Assembly (NCBI GenBank): GCA_041752735.1
Contig: JBGSVW010000006.1
Location: forward strand, 1 to 64,000
Direction: 5' to 3'
Length of the DNA: 64,000 bases
From: UBA1422 sp041752735
Lineage (GTDB): Bacteria; Bacillota; Clostridia; Peptostreptococcales; Anaerovoracaceae
Shown: positions 35,151 to 43,788 of the stretch, piece by piece
Layout: each line of letters starts with the position of its first letter
How positions within the stretch are numbered: the first letter of the stretch is position 1
Notes under the pieces: generated by a model
Database searches by the model: none
What the model was told of the DNA's origin: nothing
What the model saw: only the letters and a program-made list of their open reading frames with translations
Made by a program: the position numbers and the translations under genes

Positions 35151-35495
35151 TCAACGGTTTGATATCATTGTTTCGATTACTATGTTGGTTTTTTGCCATT
35201 CTTTGATTAGCTCATCCAGGATTTCTCTGCCGGTATCACTAATTTTGTAGTATTTCCGGGGTCTGGCCTCAGTTGTATCCCATTCGCTTGACAGGAGTCC
35301 CTGTTTTTCCAAACGTCGCAGTAAGGGGTACAACGTGTTTTGATCGATGGATACGCCGGCCTCCTGTAGCTGGTTAATGAGGGAATATCCGTATCCTGGT
35401 TGACTTGCATTTAGCAATACGATAAACACCAATGTCCCACGATTTAGCTCTTGCAGTAAATTCCCCAAAATAGTTTGCTTTTCTTTTTCACTCAT
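35151..35495 (-). CDS. PadR-family transcriptional regulator
   Basis: A 114-residue winged-helix repressor: LNRGTLVFIVLLNASQPGYGYSLINQL, then QNTLYPLLRRLEKQGLLSSEW and the wing TTEARPRKYYKISDTGREIL. It is probably autoregulatory, since a symmetric sequence lies inside its promoter spacer. AGGAGGCGATG provides the ribosome site. Confidence 0.9.
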   Translation of the reverse strand: MSEKEKQTILGNLLQELNRGTLVFIVLLNASQPGYGYSLINQLQEAGVSIDQNTLYPLLRRLEKQGLLSSEWDTTEARPRKYYKISDTGREILDELIKEWQKTNIVIETMISNR

Positions 35496-35523
35496 TTCAT
35501 CGCCTCCTGTTCTTCATGATTGT

Positions 35524-35553
35524 ATTATAGTGTGTATCACACAGCATTGTCAA
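35524..35553 (-). promoter_or_regulatory. PadR-gene promoter with operator-like palindrome in the spacer
   Basis: On the minus strand TTGACA (35548-35553) and TATAAT (35524-35529) are both perfect hexamers, 18 bp apart. The spacer holds the symmetric GTGTGTATCACAC (35530-35542, plus-strand reading). Confidence 0.8.
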
Positions 35554-35592
35554 TACCATAATATTAATTTTTTTAATTTATTTTTTGTGAGC

Positions 35593-35631
35593 AAAAAAGC
35601 ACCTCCGATAGTGTCCGCCACCGGGGTGCTT
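35593..35631 (-). terminator. Intrinsic terminator of the MerR-family gene
   Basis: AAGCACC with GGTGCTT, plus an inner CCG/CGG, form an imperfect stem. It is followed on the minus strand by TTTTTT (35593-35598) and lies just downstream of the MerR gene. Confidence 0.7.
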
Positions 35632-35678
35632 CATTGTTGTAATTGATTCTTATAATATTTGGGTTGGGGGGTGCCCCT

Positions 35679-36482
35679 TTACTTTGAAATCGGGATCTGC
35701 AGTTCTGTCAGCCAGTCCGCTTCATTTTGTTTGTTCCAAATGCCGTCGATGTAGTTCTCCCTCGGGTTGTCGGCAATCTGGTACCCGTTCTTTTCAATCC
35801 AGTCGAAGGCGTAACCGTAGGCATCCCGCAAGTCACTGTAAGGTCCTTTGTGCATGACTGAAACCACGGTTACCGGTGGCATTTCTTTGAATACGATGTC
35901 ATCGAAGTTTCCTTTTGCTTCGGCCACCGCTTCGCAAAATTCCACGTTGATGTCTTCTTCTTTGTACTCTTCATCCAAGTATGCGATAAAGCAATATTCC
36001 GGGGATGCGCACTTCAGATCCGGATACTTTTCCATGACCTTGACGCCGATTTCGGGGATTAGATCAAAGTACGCGTCATAGTTGGGCACCGTCATAACCT
36101 TTGAGTATACCGTGCATGATGGGATTTCTTTGATTGTTGCCTGATAATTCATATTTTCTACCTCCAGTCCGGATAACAAATAGTTTATTCTGGAGAGTTT
36201 CCGTTTCAATTCGTCCATTTCCGCTATCACCTCGTGCCGATGTTGTTCCAACACAAACTGACGGTCGAAACCGGACAAAACCAGCATGGTTTCAGAAATT
36301 GGCAGGCCAACCTGCCGGAGGGACTGGATGTTGTGCAACTCAAGAAGCTGCTTGGTGGAATACATCCGGTATCCGGTGCTCTCATCTACACGATCGGGCT
36401 TTAGAAGTCCCACTTCATCGTAATATCTGAGGGTTTTGACCGTTACTTTTCCGATTTTTGAAAACTCGCCGATTCGGTACAT
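35679..36482 (-). CDS. MerR-family regulator with GyrI-like effector domain
   Basis: A 267-residue regulator of the BmrR/BltR kind: N-terminal MerR helix-turn-helix (MYRIGEFSKIGKVTVKTLRYYDEVGLLKPD in outline), a dimerization coiled coil (~75-115), and a C-terminal GyrI-like small-molecule-binding domain (~120-267) that usually senses drugs or lipophilic cations. ATG at 36482 follows AAGGAGAG; the frame is open further upstream, through the promoter, and that part was rejected. No transporter gene lies beside it. Confidence 0.9.
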   Translation of the reverse strand: MYRIGEFSKIGKVTVKTLRYYDEVGLLKPDRVDESTGYRMYSTKQLLELHNIQSLRQVGLPISETMLVLSGFDRQFVLEQHRHEVIAEMDELKRKLSRINYLLSGLEVENMNYQATIKEIPSCTVYSKVMTVPNYDAYFDLIPEIGVKVMEKYPDLKCASPEYCFIAYLDEEYKEEDINVEFCEAVAEAKGNFDDIVFKEMPPVTVVSVMHKGPYSDLRDAYGYAFDWIEKNGYQIADNPRENYIDGIWNKQNEADWLTELQIPISK

Positions 36483-36507
36483 GAAATCTCTCCTTGCTTC
36501 TATTGTC

Positions 36508-36538
36508 ATTCTGAACCCTCCCCCGACGGGAGTGTCAA
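36508..36538 (-). promoter_or_regulatory. MerR-type promoter with 19-bp spacer
   Basis: On the minus strand TTGACA (36533-36538) and CAGAAT (36508-36513) are separated by 19 bp that contain a CTCCC...GGGAG dyad. This is the classic architecture through which MerR proteins twist DNA to activate transcription. It drives the MerR gene itself. Confidence 0.75.
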
Positions 36539-36689
36539 TAGGCAAAAATGTAATTCTATTTCTGACTGATTTTTATGACAGATTGTTCCTATAATATATC
36601 ATAAAGGGGCGAACTTATAAATATGCCCCTCTATACTCCTTGAAAGCCTCACCTACATTGTGCGTATAACATAACTACCGCCCTTGTTT

Positions 36690-36742
36690 TTTGTGTGTTG
36701 CACACAAATTTGCTTGACGAAACCGCCTTTTTCATATATACT
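36690..36742 (+). promoter_or_regulatory. leu operon promoter with upstream palindromic operator
   Basis: TTGACG (36714-36719) and TATACT (36737-36742) lie 17 bp apart. Directly upstream is a perfect 19-bp palindrome, TTTGTGTGTTGCACACAAA (36690-36708). The 36483-36791 gap holds this, the MerR promoter and a ~45-nt leader; no T-box was seen. Confidence 0.8.
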
Positions 36743-36791
36743 CTCCATAATCGAGGCGAGGTTTCACTTGCCCACAGAAAGGATATCGGAC

Positions 36792-38507
36792 ATGAAGAAT
36801 TCTAGTAAATCTGGCAAATACGGCGTCAGCTACTATATGCCTCCAAAATGGAACGCCTCCTGGGTACAAAAGGAGTATATCGACAACGCACCCCTATGGT
36901 GCAGCGTTGACCTACGAGACGGAAATCAGGCTCTCATCGTTCCAATGACCCTGGAGCAAAAACTGGAGTTCTTTACTTTTTTGGTCGAACTGGGTTTCAA
37001 ACAAATCGAAGTGGGTTTTCCCGCCGCATCGGACACCGAGTACCAATTCTTGCGAGCGCTAATTGAAAAAAATCTGGTACCTGATGACGTACAGCTTCAA
37101 GTACTGACCCAGTCACGAACCCACATCATCAAAAAAACCTTTGATGCCCTGGTGGGTGCCAAGAATGCCATCGTCCACCTGTATAATTCCACCTCAGTGG
37201 CTCAGCGGGAGCAGGTCTTCCGTGCCTCCAAAGAAGAGATCATCGACATTGCCATCAAAGGCGCTAAGCAAATCAAAAAGACCGCGGAGAAGTATCCTGA
37301 AACGAAGTTTCAGTTTGAGTACTCCCCCGAGAGTTTCACCGGCACTGAGCCGGAATTTGCGTTGGAAATTTGCAACGCCGTCATTGATGTTTGGCAACCT
37401 ACAGCGGATTGCAAAGTCATTATCAACTTGCCCAGCACGGTGCAGATGTCCATGCCTCATGTGTATGCTACACAAATCCAATATATGAACGATAATCTAC
37501 ACAATCGGGAGAACGTGCTGATTTCCCTTCATCCCCACAATGACCGGGGTACCGGTGTTGCAGATGCGGAGCTGGGGCTTCTGGCCGGCGCAGACCGAGT
37601 GGAAGGAACCCTCTTCGGTAACGGCGAACGAACAGGCAACGTAGATATCATCACCCTAGCACTGAATATGTACACCCACGGGGTTGACCCGGGGCTCAAT
37701 CTATATGACATGCCACGGATTGTGGCTATGAGCGAGAAATTTACCGACATTAAAGTCCATCCCCGGCAGCCCTACGGCGGCCAGCTGGTATTTGCCGCAT
37801 TCTCCGGTTCCCACCAAGATGCCATCGCCAAAGGCATGGCGTATCGATCCGAAAACAGTCTCCATCGTTGGGCGGTTCCCTATCTTCCCATTGATCCAAC
37901 TGATTTGGGCAGGGAATACGAGGCGGATGTAATCCGAATCAACAGCCAGTCCGGCAAAGGCGGCGTGGCCTTTGTGCTGGAATACAACTTTGGCTACATC
38001 ATTCCACTGAAGATGCGAGAAGAACTGGGTTATATGATCAAGGACATCTCCGACAAAACCCACAAGGAACTAGCCCCTAAAGAAATCCACAAGCACTTCA
38101 CCAAAGAATATGTCAATCGTTTCTCACCTCTGGATATCCAGGATGCCACCTACAAAAAGAGCGCGGACATCAAGAAAAGCAGCACCTTTGATGTAGACTT
38201 GAAAGTCCATCTCTTTGGAGATCATTACGAATTACATGGCGTGGGCAATGGCCGTCTGGATGCAGTCCGCAACGCTTTGAACAATAGTCCATATACCTTC
38301 GATTACACCTTTGTCACCTATTCGGAACATGCGTTGGAATCGGATTCCAACTCCCGTGCCGTGGCCTATGTCGCCATAGCCGACAAAGAAGAAAACGTTT
38401 TCTGGGGTGTAGGGCTTCACGAAGACATCGTCTTCGCATCCATTAACGCACTGGTCAGCGCCATTAACCGGATGACCGAAAAACACACAATGCAGGAGGA
38501 AAAATAA
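36792..38507 (+). CDS. leuA: 2-isopropylmalate synthase (long LeuA2 form)
   Basis: A 571-residue enzyme that condenses acetyl-CoA and 2-oxoisovalerate, the committed step of leucine synthesis. The TIM-barrel has the metal/substrate motif SVDLRDGNQAL and the metal-binding HPHNDRGTG. The C-terminal ~130 residues form the regulatory LeuA dimer domain for leucine feedback. Sequence and length are of the long form known from Actinobacteria and some Firmicutes. ATG at 36792 follows GAAAGGA. Confidence 0.93.
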   Translation: MKNSSKSGKYGVSYYMPPKWNASWVQKEYIDNAPLWCSVDLRDGNQALIVPMTLEQKLEFFTFLVELGFKQIEVGFPAASDTEYQFLRALIEKNLVPDDVQLQVLTQSRTHIIKKTFDALVGAKNAIVHLYNSTSVAQREQVFRASKEEIIDIAIKGAKQIKKTAEKYPETKFQFEYSPESFTGTEPEFALEICNAVIDVWQPTADCKVIINLPSTVQMSMPHVYATQIQYMNDNLHNRENVLISLHPHNDRGTGVADAELGLLAGADRVEGTLFGNGERTGNVDIITLALNMYTHGVDPGLNLYDMPRIVAMSEKFTDIKVHPRQPYGGQLVFAAFSGSHQDAIAKGMAYRSENSLHRWAVPYLPIDPTDLGREYEADVIRINSQSGKGGVAFVLEYNFGYIIPLKMREELGYMIKDISDKTHKELAPKEIHKHFTKEYVNRFSPLDIQDATYKKSADIKKSSTFDVDLKVHLFGDHYELHGVGNGRLDAVRNALNNSPYTFDYTFVTYSEHALESDSNSRAVAYVAIADKEENVFWGVGLHEDIVFASINALVSAINRMTEKHTMQEEK

Positions 38508-39790
38508 TGGCAATGACCATGACACAAAAAATATTAGCTGCCAAAGCAGGCCTTTCCCATGTTACCCCGGGACAATTGATCCGGGTGAAGCTGGATTTGG
38601 TGTTGGGCAACGACATTACCTCACCGGTAGCCATCAACGAATTCAACAAGGGCGGATTTACCCAGGTATTTGATAAGGACAAAATCGCCCTGGTCATGGA
38701 CCACTTCACCCCCAACAAAGACATCAAGGCTGCCGAGCAATGCAAGCAGTGCCGAACCTTTGCTGGTGATCTTCAGATTTCCAATTTCTTTGATGTGGGC
38801 CAAATGGGCATTGAGCACGTATTGCTTCCCGAAAAAGGACTGGTGGTTGCCGGAGACTGTGTCATTGGCGCCGACTCCCACACCTGCACCTATGGCGCGT
38901 TAGGCGCGTTTTCCACCGGAGTGGGAAGCACGGACATGGCCGTAGGCATGGCCACCGGGGAAGCCTGGTTCAAAGTGCCTTCAGCCCTGCGATTCCGACT
39001 GACCGGTTCCCTGCCCCCCTATGTTGGCGGCAAGGATGTGATTCTTCATATCATCGGCATGATCGGCGTTGACGGCGCTTTGTATAAATCCATGGAGTTT
39101 ACCGGCCCTGGTCTTGCTTCCCTGTCCATTGATGACCGACTTTGTATGTCCAACATGGCCATTGAAGCCGGCGCGAAGAATGGGATTTTCCCGGTGGATG
39201 AAATCACCAAAGCGTATCTGGATCAACGATCTTCCCGGTCCTATACGGTCTACGAGGCAGATGCGGATGCGGAGTATGACGAAACCTTTGAAATCAATCT
39301 ATCGGAGATTCGTCCCACTGTGGCCTTCCCCCACCTGCCGGAAAACACAAAAACCATTGACGAAATCCGCAGCCTGGCGCAAGATATTGTTATAGACCAG
39401 GTGGTCATTGGCTCCTGTACCAACGGACGTTTGTCCGACATGGCAGAAGCGGCGGCCATCCTGAAGGAGCAAACGGTTTCCTCTCACGTCCGGACGATTA
39501 TCATTCCGGGCAGCCAGGAAGTGTACAAGCAGTGCATCGTCAAAGGCTATCTTGAGATTTTCGTCGATGCGGGTTGTGTGGTTTCCACCCCCACCTGCGG
39601 CCCCTGTCTGGGTGGTCACATGGGCATCCTAGCAGCCGGCGAACGTTGTGTTGCCACCACCAACCGGAACTTTGTGGGTCGGATGGGTCACGTGGAATCA
39701 GAAATCTATCTGGCCGGACCTGCCATTGCAGCGGCTTCTGCCATTGCCGGAATCATCACAGCGCCCGGGGAGGTAACATCATGCAAGTAA
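38507..39790 (+). CDS. leuC: 3-isopropylmalate dehydratase, large subunit
   Basis: A 427-residue aconitase-family subunit holding a [4Fe-4S] cluster. Cluster cysteines are in GSCTNGR and in TPTCGPCLGGH; GADSHTCTYGALGAF is also conserved. At 427 residues it is the short archaeal/clostridial type. Its ATG shares a base with the leuA stop codon. Confidence 0.95.
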   Translation: MAMTMTQKILAAKAGLSHVTPGQLIRVKLDLVLGNDITSPVAINEFNKGGFTQVFDKDKIALVMDHFTPNKDIKAAEQCKQCRTFAGDLQISNFFDVGQMGIEHVLLPEKGLVVAGDCVIGADSHTCTYGALGAFSTGVGSTDMAVGMATGEAWFKVPSALRFRLTGSLPPYVGGKDVILHIIGMIGVDGALYKSMEFTGPGLASLSIDDRLCMSNMAIEAGAKNGIFPVDEITKAYLDQRSSRSYTVYEADADAEYDETFEINLSEIRPTVAFPHLPENTKTIDEIRSLAQDIVIDQVVIGSCTNGRLSDMAEAAAILKEQTVSSHVRTIIIPGSQEVYKQCIVKGYLEIFVDAGCVVSTPTCGPCLGGHMGILAAGERCVATTNRNFVGRMGHVESEIYLAGPAIAAASAIAGIITAPGEVTSCK

Positions 39791-40269
39791 AAGGATTTGC
39801 CCATCGATACGGAAACAATGTGGACACGGATGTGATTATCCCTGCCCGATATTTGAATACGTCCTCCCATGCCGAGCTAGCGCGCCACTGTATGGAAGAC
39901 ATCGACCCGGAATTTGCCGCCAAAGTCAAAGACGGCGACTTGATCGTTGCCGGAGAAAACTTCGGGTGTGGGTCCTCCCGGGAACACGCCCCCATCGCCA
40001 TCAAGGCCAGCGGGGTATCCTGTGTCATCGCCAAAAGCTTCGCCCGGATTTTTTATCGGAATGCCATCAACATTGGTCTTCCGATTATGGAATGTCCCGA
40101 CGCTGCGGAAGCCATCAAGGCTGGCGACCTGATTGCCGTGGACTTTGATGCCGGCACCATTATCAACGAAACCCAGGGAACCTCCTATCAGGCGGAACCT
40201 TTTCCATCGTTTATCCTGGATATCATCCGGGCAGGCGGTCTGATCAACAGCATCAAGGAGGTCAAATGA
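39781..40269 (+). CDS. leuD: 3-isopropylmalate dehydratase, small subunit
   Basis: A 162-residue swivel-domain subunit partnering LeuC. Conserved stretches are NNVDTDVIIPARYL and the substrate-specificity loop region ENFGCGSSREHAP. It overlaps leuC by 10 bp and leuB by 4 bp. The longer open frame upstream is a shadow of leuC. Confidence 0.95.
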   Translation: MQVKGFAHRYGNNVDTDVIIPARYLNTSSHAELARHCMEDIDPEFAAKVKDGDLIVAGENFGCGSSREHAPIAIKASGVSCVIAKSFARIFYRNAINIGLPIMECPDAAEAIKAGDLIAVDFDAGTIINETQGTSYQAEPFPSFILDIIRAGGLINSIKEVK

Positions 40270-41372
40270 ATTACCAAATCGCAGCCATACCCGGCGACGG
40301 TATTGGCCCTGAAGTAACCATGCAAGCCCTACGGGTTTTGCTGTCCGTCGGTGCTGTCTTTGGACACACCTTTACCATCGAATCCTATCCCGCCGGTGGC
40401 GCTGCCATTGACGAGACAGGGGAATGTCTTCCCGCCTCCACCATTGAAGGCTGCAAGGCAGCCGACGCAGTCCTCTTAGGCGCTGTAGGTGGAGACAAGT
40501 GGGATAGTCAGCCACTGGAAAATCGTCCTGAAACGGCATTGTTGGGACTACGAAAAGCCCTAGGACTTTATGCCAACATCCGTCCCGCCATTATGTTCGA
40601 CCAATTGGCTGATGCCTGCCCGCTGAAGCCGGAGTTGGTAGCCGGTGGCATGGATCTAGTGGTGGTTCGGGAACTCATCGGTGGCATTTACTTTGGTGAA
40701 AAAGGCACAAAGCAAACCCCCATGGGTCTGGCCGGCTACGATGTTGAAATCTACGCCGAAGAAGAAGTCCGACGGATTGGCCGGGTCGCTTTTGAAATGG
40801 CCATGAAACGAAATAAGAAAGTCACCAGCGTGGACAAAGCCAATGTTTTGGAAAGCTCCAGGCTGTGGCGTCGCGTCATGGAAGAGGTTGCCCTGGAATA
40901 TCCAGAAGTCACCTTATCCCATTTATATGTGGATAACGCCGCCATGCAATTGGTCATCCATCCCAAACAATTTGACGTGATTGTCACCGGCAACATGTTC
41001 GGGGACATTTTATCCGACGAGGCCTCCATGATTACCGGCTCCATCGGGATGCTACCCTCTGCCAGTCTGGCTGACAAAGGATTCGGCCTCTACGAACCGG
41101 TCCACGGATCGGCGCCGGACATTGCAGGTCTGAACATCGCCAATCCCATGGCTGCCATCTTATCGGTTGCCATGATGCTCAAATATAGCTTCGGTCTGAC
41201 TGCAGAAGCCGACAGCATCACCAACGCTGTGAAGGAAGTCCTTTCCATGGGCTACCGAACCACGGATTTGGCGCGAATTCCATCGGACTCCAATTACGCC
41301 ACGGAACAAAAAATCCTGGGGACCCTGGAAATAGGTAGCCTTATTGCCGCCCGAATCAAAAAGGAGATATAA
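40266..41372 (+). CDS. leuB: 3-isopropylmalate dehydrogenase
   Basis: A 368-residue NAD-dependent decarboxylating dehydrogenase. Motifs: AAIPGDGIGPEV, RENRP-like loop NRPETALLGLRKALGLYANIRP, and the metal/NAD region GNMFGDILSDEASMITGS with EPVHGSAPDIAG. It is the last leucine gene, with pheA following after one base. Confidence 0.96.
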   Translation: MNYQIAAIPGDGIGPEVTMQALRVLLSVGAVFGHTFTIESYPAGGAAIDETGECLPASTIEGCKAADAVLLGAVGGDKWDSQPLENRPETALLGLRKALGLYANIRPAIMFDQLADACPLKPELVAGGMDLVVVRELIGGIYFGEKGTKQTPMGLAGYDVEIYAEEEVRRIGRVAFEMAMKRNKKVTSVDKANVLESSRLWRRVMEEVALEYPEVTLSHLYVDNAAMQLVIHPKQFDVIVTGNMFGDILSDEASMITGSIGMLPSASLADKGFGLYEPVHGSAPDIAGLNIANPMAAILSVAMMLKYSFGLTAEADSITNAVKEVLSMGYRTTDLARIPSDSNYATEQKILGTLEIGSLIAARIKKEI

Positions 41373-41373
41373 G

Positions 41374-42510
41374 ATGAAACTTGAAGATATTAGACCACAA
41401 ATCGACCAGGTAGATGACCAGCTGGCAGCCTTGATCCGGAGACGGTTTGAGTTGGTGGAACAAGTGGCCGCCATCAAAAAAGAACAGAATCTACCTGTGG
41501 CAGATAGTAGCCGGGAACGGGATATCATCAACCGACTTTCCAGCGGCGACAACGAGGAAATGCGGGGTTACCTGAAGATATTCTTCCATACACTCTTTGA
41601 TATGTCCAGATCTCATCAACTACGTGCCATTCACACCGACTCCAAAACCGCAGAAGTCATGGCGACGGCTCTCAAGGAGACGCCCCAGATGTTCCCAAAG
41701 GATGCGGTAATTGCCTGTCAAGGCGCAGAAGGGGCCAATTCAACCCAGGCTTCCGAGAAGTTCTTTAGCCATCCATCCATTATGTATTTTAATACCTTTG
41801 AAGGTGTTTTTTCGGCTGTGGAAAAAGGGATGTGCCAATATGGTATTCTGCCCCTTGAAAATAATCTCCACGGTTCAGTGACGGAAATTTATGACCTGAT
41901 GCATCAGTACCGGTTCTACATAGCCAAGAGCCTGAAGCTCAAAATCAATCATGTGCTTTTAGCCAAACCGGGAACCAAGCTTTCTGACATCAAAAAAATA
42001 TATTCCCACGAGCAAGCCCTGGCTCAATGCGGAAACTTCCTAAAAAACCTCAAGGCAACCGTAGAGCCCTGTGAAAACACGGCCATGGCAGCAAAACACG
42101 TGGCTGCTTCCGACGAAAAAGGAGTGGCTGCCATTTCCTCCGCATACTGTGCGGATCTGTATAACCTAGAAGTGGTCAAAGAAGACATTCAAAACAGCGA
42201 TAACAACTACACCAAGTTCATCTGTATTTCCAAGAAGCCGGAAATCTATCCGGGTTCCAACAAAATCAGCATTATGGTAATCTTATCCCATAGGCCAGGT
42301 GCGCTGTATCATTTCATGTCCAAGTTTGCGGCCTATGATGTCAACCTGACAAAAATAGAAAGTCGCCCCATTCCGGATAGCGACTTTGATTTCAGTTTCT
42401 TCTTTGATTTTGAAATTTCGATTTATGATGAGGCACTAGCCTCGTTGTTTGCACAGCTGGAAGACTCCACCAAGCAATTTGCTTTCTTAGGTTGCTACAC
42501 GGAACAATAA
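41374..42510 (+). CDS. pheA: Bifunctional chorismate mutase / prephenate dehydratase
   Basis: A 378-residue P-protein. Residues ~1-85 are an AroQ-class chorismate mutase (IDQVDDQLAALIRRRFELVEQVAAIK), ~105-285 the prephenate dehydratase (CQGAEGANSTQAS, NNLHGSVTEIYDL), and the C-terminal ACT domain carries the Phe-binding ESRP (SHRPGALYHF, KIESRP). It commits prephenate to phenylalanine. AAAGGAGA lies in the last codons of leuB, so it is part of the leu message. It overlaps the convergent YkvA gene by 24 bp. Confidence 0.94.
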   Translation: MKLEDIRPQIDQVDDQLAALIRRRFELVEQVAAIKKEQNLPVADSSRERDIINRLSSGDNEEMRGYLKIFFHTLFDMSRSHQLRAIHTDSKTAEVMATALKETPQMFPKDAVIACQGAEGANSTQASEKFFSHPSIMYFNTFEGVFSAVEKGMCQYGILPLENNLHGSVTEIYDLMHQYRFYIAKSLKLKINHVLLAKPGTKLSDIKKIYSHEQALAQCGNFLKNLKATVEPCENTAMAAKHVAASDEKGVAAISSAYCADLYNLEVVKEDIQNSDNNYTKFICISKKPEIYPGSNKISIMVILSHRPGALYHFMSKFAAYDVNLTKIESRPIPDSDFDFSFFFDFEISIYDEALASLFAQLEDSTKQFAFLGCYTEQ

Positions 42511-42861
42511 CCAAAGGAGCAATAGCCCCCCAACCCAGAGGATGACCACAGTAATGGCACAACCCCATTTCTGTGGTTTTTTGTCGGCCCACAAGCCTTC
42601 CGCCTCAATCCGGCATCGGTTCATCAGGTCAGTCGGAATTATTTTAATCAGTAAGGCTACCAAAATCGGCAACAAAATCAGGTCATCCAGCAACCCCAGC
42701 ACTGGTATAAAATCCGGGATGATATCAATGGGCGACAGGGCATAGGCGACAATTAGGATCGCCAGAATCTTGGCTGCCCTGGGCGTCTCTTTTTTATGCA
42801 TGGCAATATAGATTGCTGGGAGCTCTTTTTTCAGTTGCTTGGCCCGAGACTTCCAGTCCAT
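42487..42861 (-). CDS. YkvA-family (DUF1232) membrane protein
   Basis: A 124-residue protein with the DUF1232 core KILAILIVAYALSPIDIIPDFIPVLGLLDDLILLPILVALLIK and a further C-terminal membrane span (core shown here in outline: SPIDIIPDFIP and LDDL). Function unknown. It converges on pheA with a 24-bp overlap and no terminator between them. Confidence 0.82.
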   Translation of the reverse strand: MDWKSRAKQLKKELPAIYIAMHKKETPRAAKILAILIVAYALSPIDIIPDFIPVLGLLDDLILLPILVALLIKIIPTDLMNRCRIEAEGLWADKKPQKWGCAITVVILWVGGLLLLWLLFRVAT

Positions 42862-42901
42862 TCCTCTATCCTTTCAAATCATCAAATCCATTATGCTTGG
42901 A

Positions 42902-43603
42902 TTACTCCGATTTACCGATGAAATCGAGAATTGCCTCAACCGTCTGCTTCTGTTGTTCAGCTTTAGAGATTGTGGCGGTTCCATCTCCTTTTTGTTTGCC
43001 GTAGTCTCCATAGTTGGCGTGGTTGCCACCGTCAATGATAAGCACGTTTGTGTCATAGTCTACTTTGGTTTGGTCAAGCACCAGGTCCTGACTGCCATAA
43101 ATGGTCAGCGCCTTGTCCGGGCTCCATCCGCCATAGACATACGCTCCAAGAAGAATGACATTTTCAATTTGATCAGAGTGGTCCACCGCAAAGCTACTGG
43201 CCATGACCCCGCCCAGGGAATGTCCCCCAATGAGCCAATGGGTGATTTCCGGTCTGGCGTCGAAAACTGCTTCGCCTCCATTTTTGTTGAACACTGCCAG
43301 GTTGAAAGGCATCTTCACCAGCACGCAGGTTATCCCTTGTTCCCGCAACTGATCCAATAAGGGCAGATAAGCTTCCGCTTCTACTTTGCCACCCGGATAA
43401 AAAATCAGTCCCGTATCTCCCGGCACCACCGGATCCAAAATCATCAGATCCCCTTGTGTGGTGACTTGGGTCTTGTCTTCCGCCAACGCCATGGCAGTTT
43501 GATCGGCGTGGGAATAGTCGGAGGCATAGACAAAGAAACCGCCAATGAGTATTATCAGGATTGTCATAATCGATAGAAGTACATTCTTTGTCCGCTTCTT
43601 CAT
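42902..43603 (-). CDS. Membrane-anchored alpha/beta hydrolase
   Basis: A 233-residue protein with an N-terminal membrane segment (~8-27) and an alpha/beta-hydrolase domain facing outward. The nucleophile elbow is GGHSLGG, the acid is probably in IYGSQDLVLD, and the catalytic His in IDGGNHANYGDYG. It belongs to the PF12695-type group (GLIFYPGGKVEAEAYLPL). Substrate unknown. It stands alone downstream of an AT-rich region. Confidence 0.85.
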   Translation of the reverse strand: MKKRTKNVLLSIMTILIILIGGFFVYASDYSHADQTAMALAEDKTQVTTQGDLMILDPVVPGDTGLIFYPGGKVEAEAYLPLLDQLREQGITCVLVKMPFNLAVFNKNGGEAVFDARPEITHWLIGGHSLGGVMASSFAVDHSDQIENVILLGAYVYGGWSPDKALTIYGSQDLVLDQTKVDYDTNVLIIDGGNHANYGDYGKQKGDGTATISKAEQQKQTVEAILDFIGKSE

Positions 43604-43690
43604 AATTTATTCTCCCTCTAAAAAATTTTTTTATATTTTTATTATACCACAGGTAAATCATGGTCACGCATCCATTCTTTCATGGCCAAA

Positions 43691-43710
43691 AACGTTGATA
43701 TTACAACGTT
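43691..43710. repeat. 20-bp inverted repeat upstream of the ncRNA promoter
   Basis: AACGTTG (43691-43697) and CAACGTT (43704-43710) are perfect arms around ATATTA. They lie about 44 bp ahead of the -35 box of the ncRNA promoter, followed by an A6T6 tract typical of bent DNA or an UP element. Confidence 0.65.
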
Positions 43711-43753
43711 CCTATTTGTTTAAAAAATTTTTTCAATTTTCTGATAATATCTA

Positions 43754-43782
43754 TTGACAAATCAATTTACCGGGAGTATTAT
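43754..43782 (+). promoter_or_regulatory. Strong promoter of the putative ncRNA
   Basis: A perfect TTGACA (43754-43759), 17-bp spacer and TATTAT (43777-43782). This near-consensus promoter has no protein gene behind it. Confidence 0.75.
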
Positions 43783-43788
43783 TACCTT

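Noticed and set aside
36743..36791. T-box or leucine leader peptide ahead of leuA
   Set aside because: The leader is only about 45 nt, has no T-box core sequence, no Leu-codon run and no terminator.
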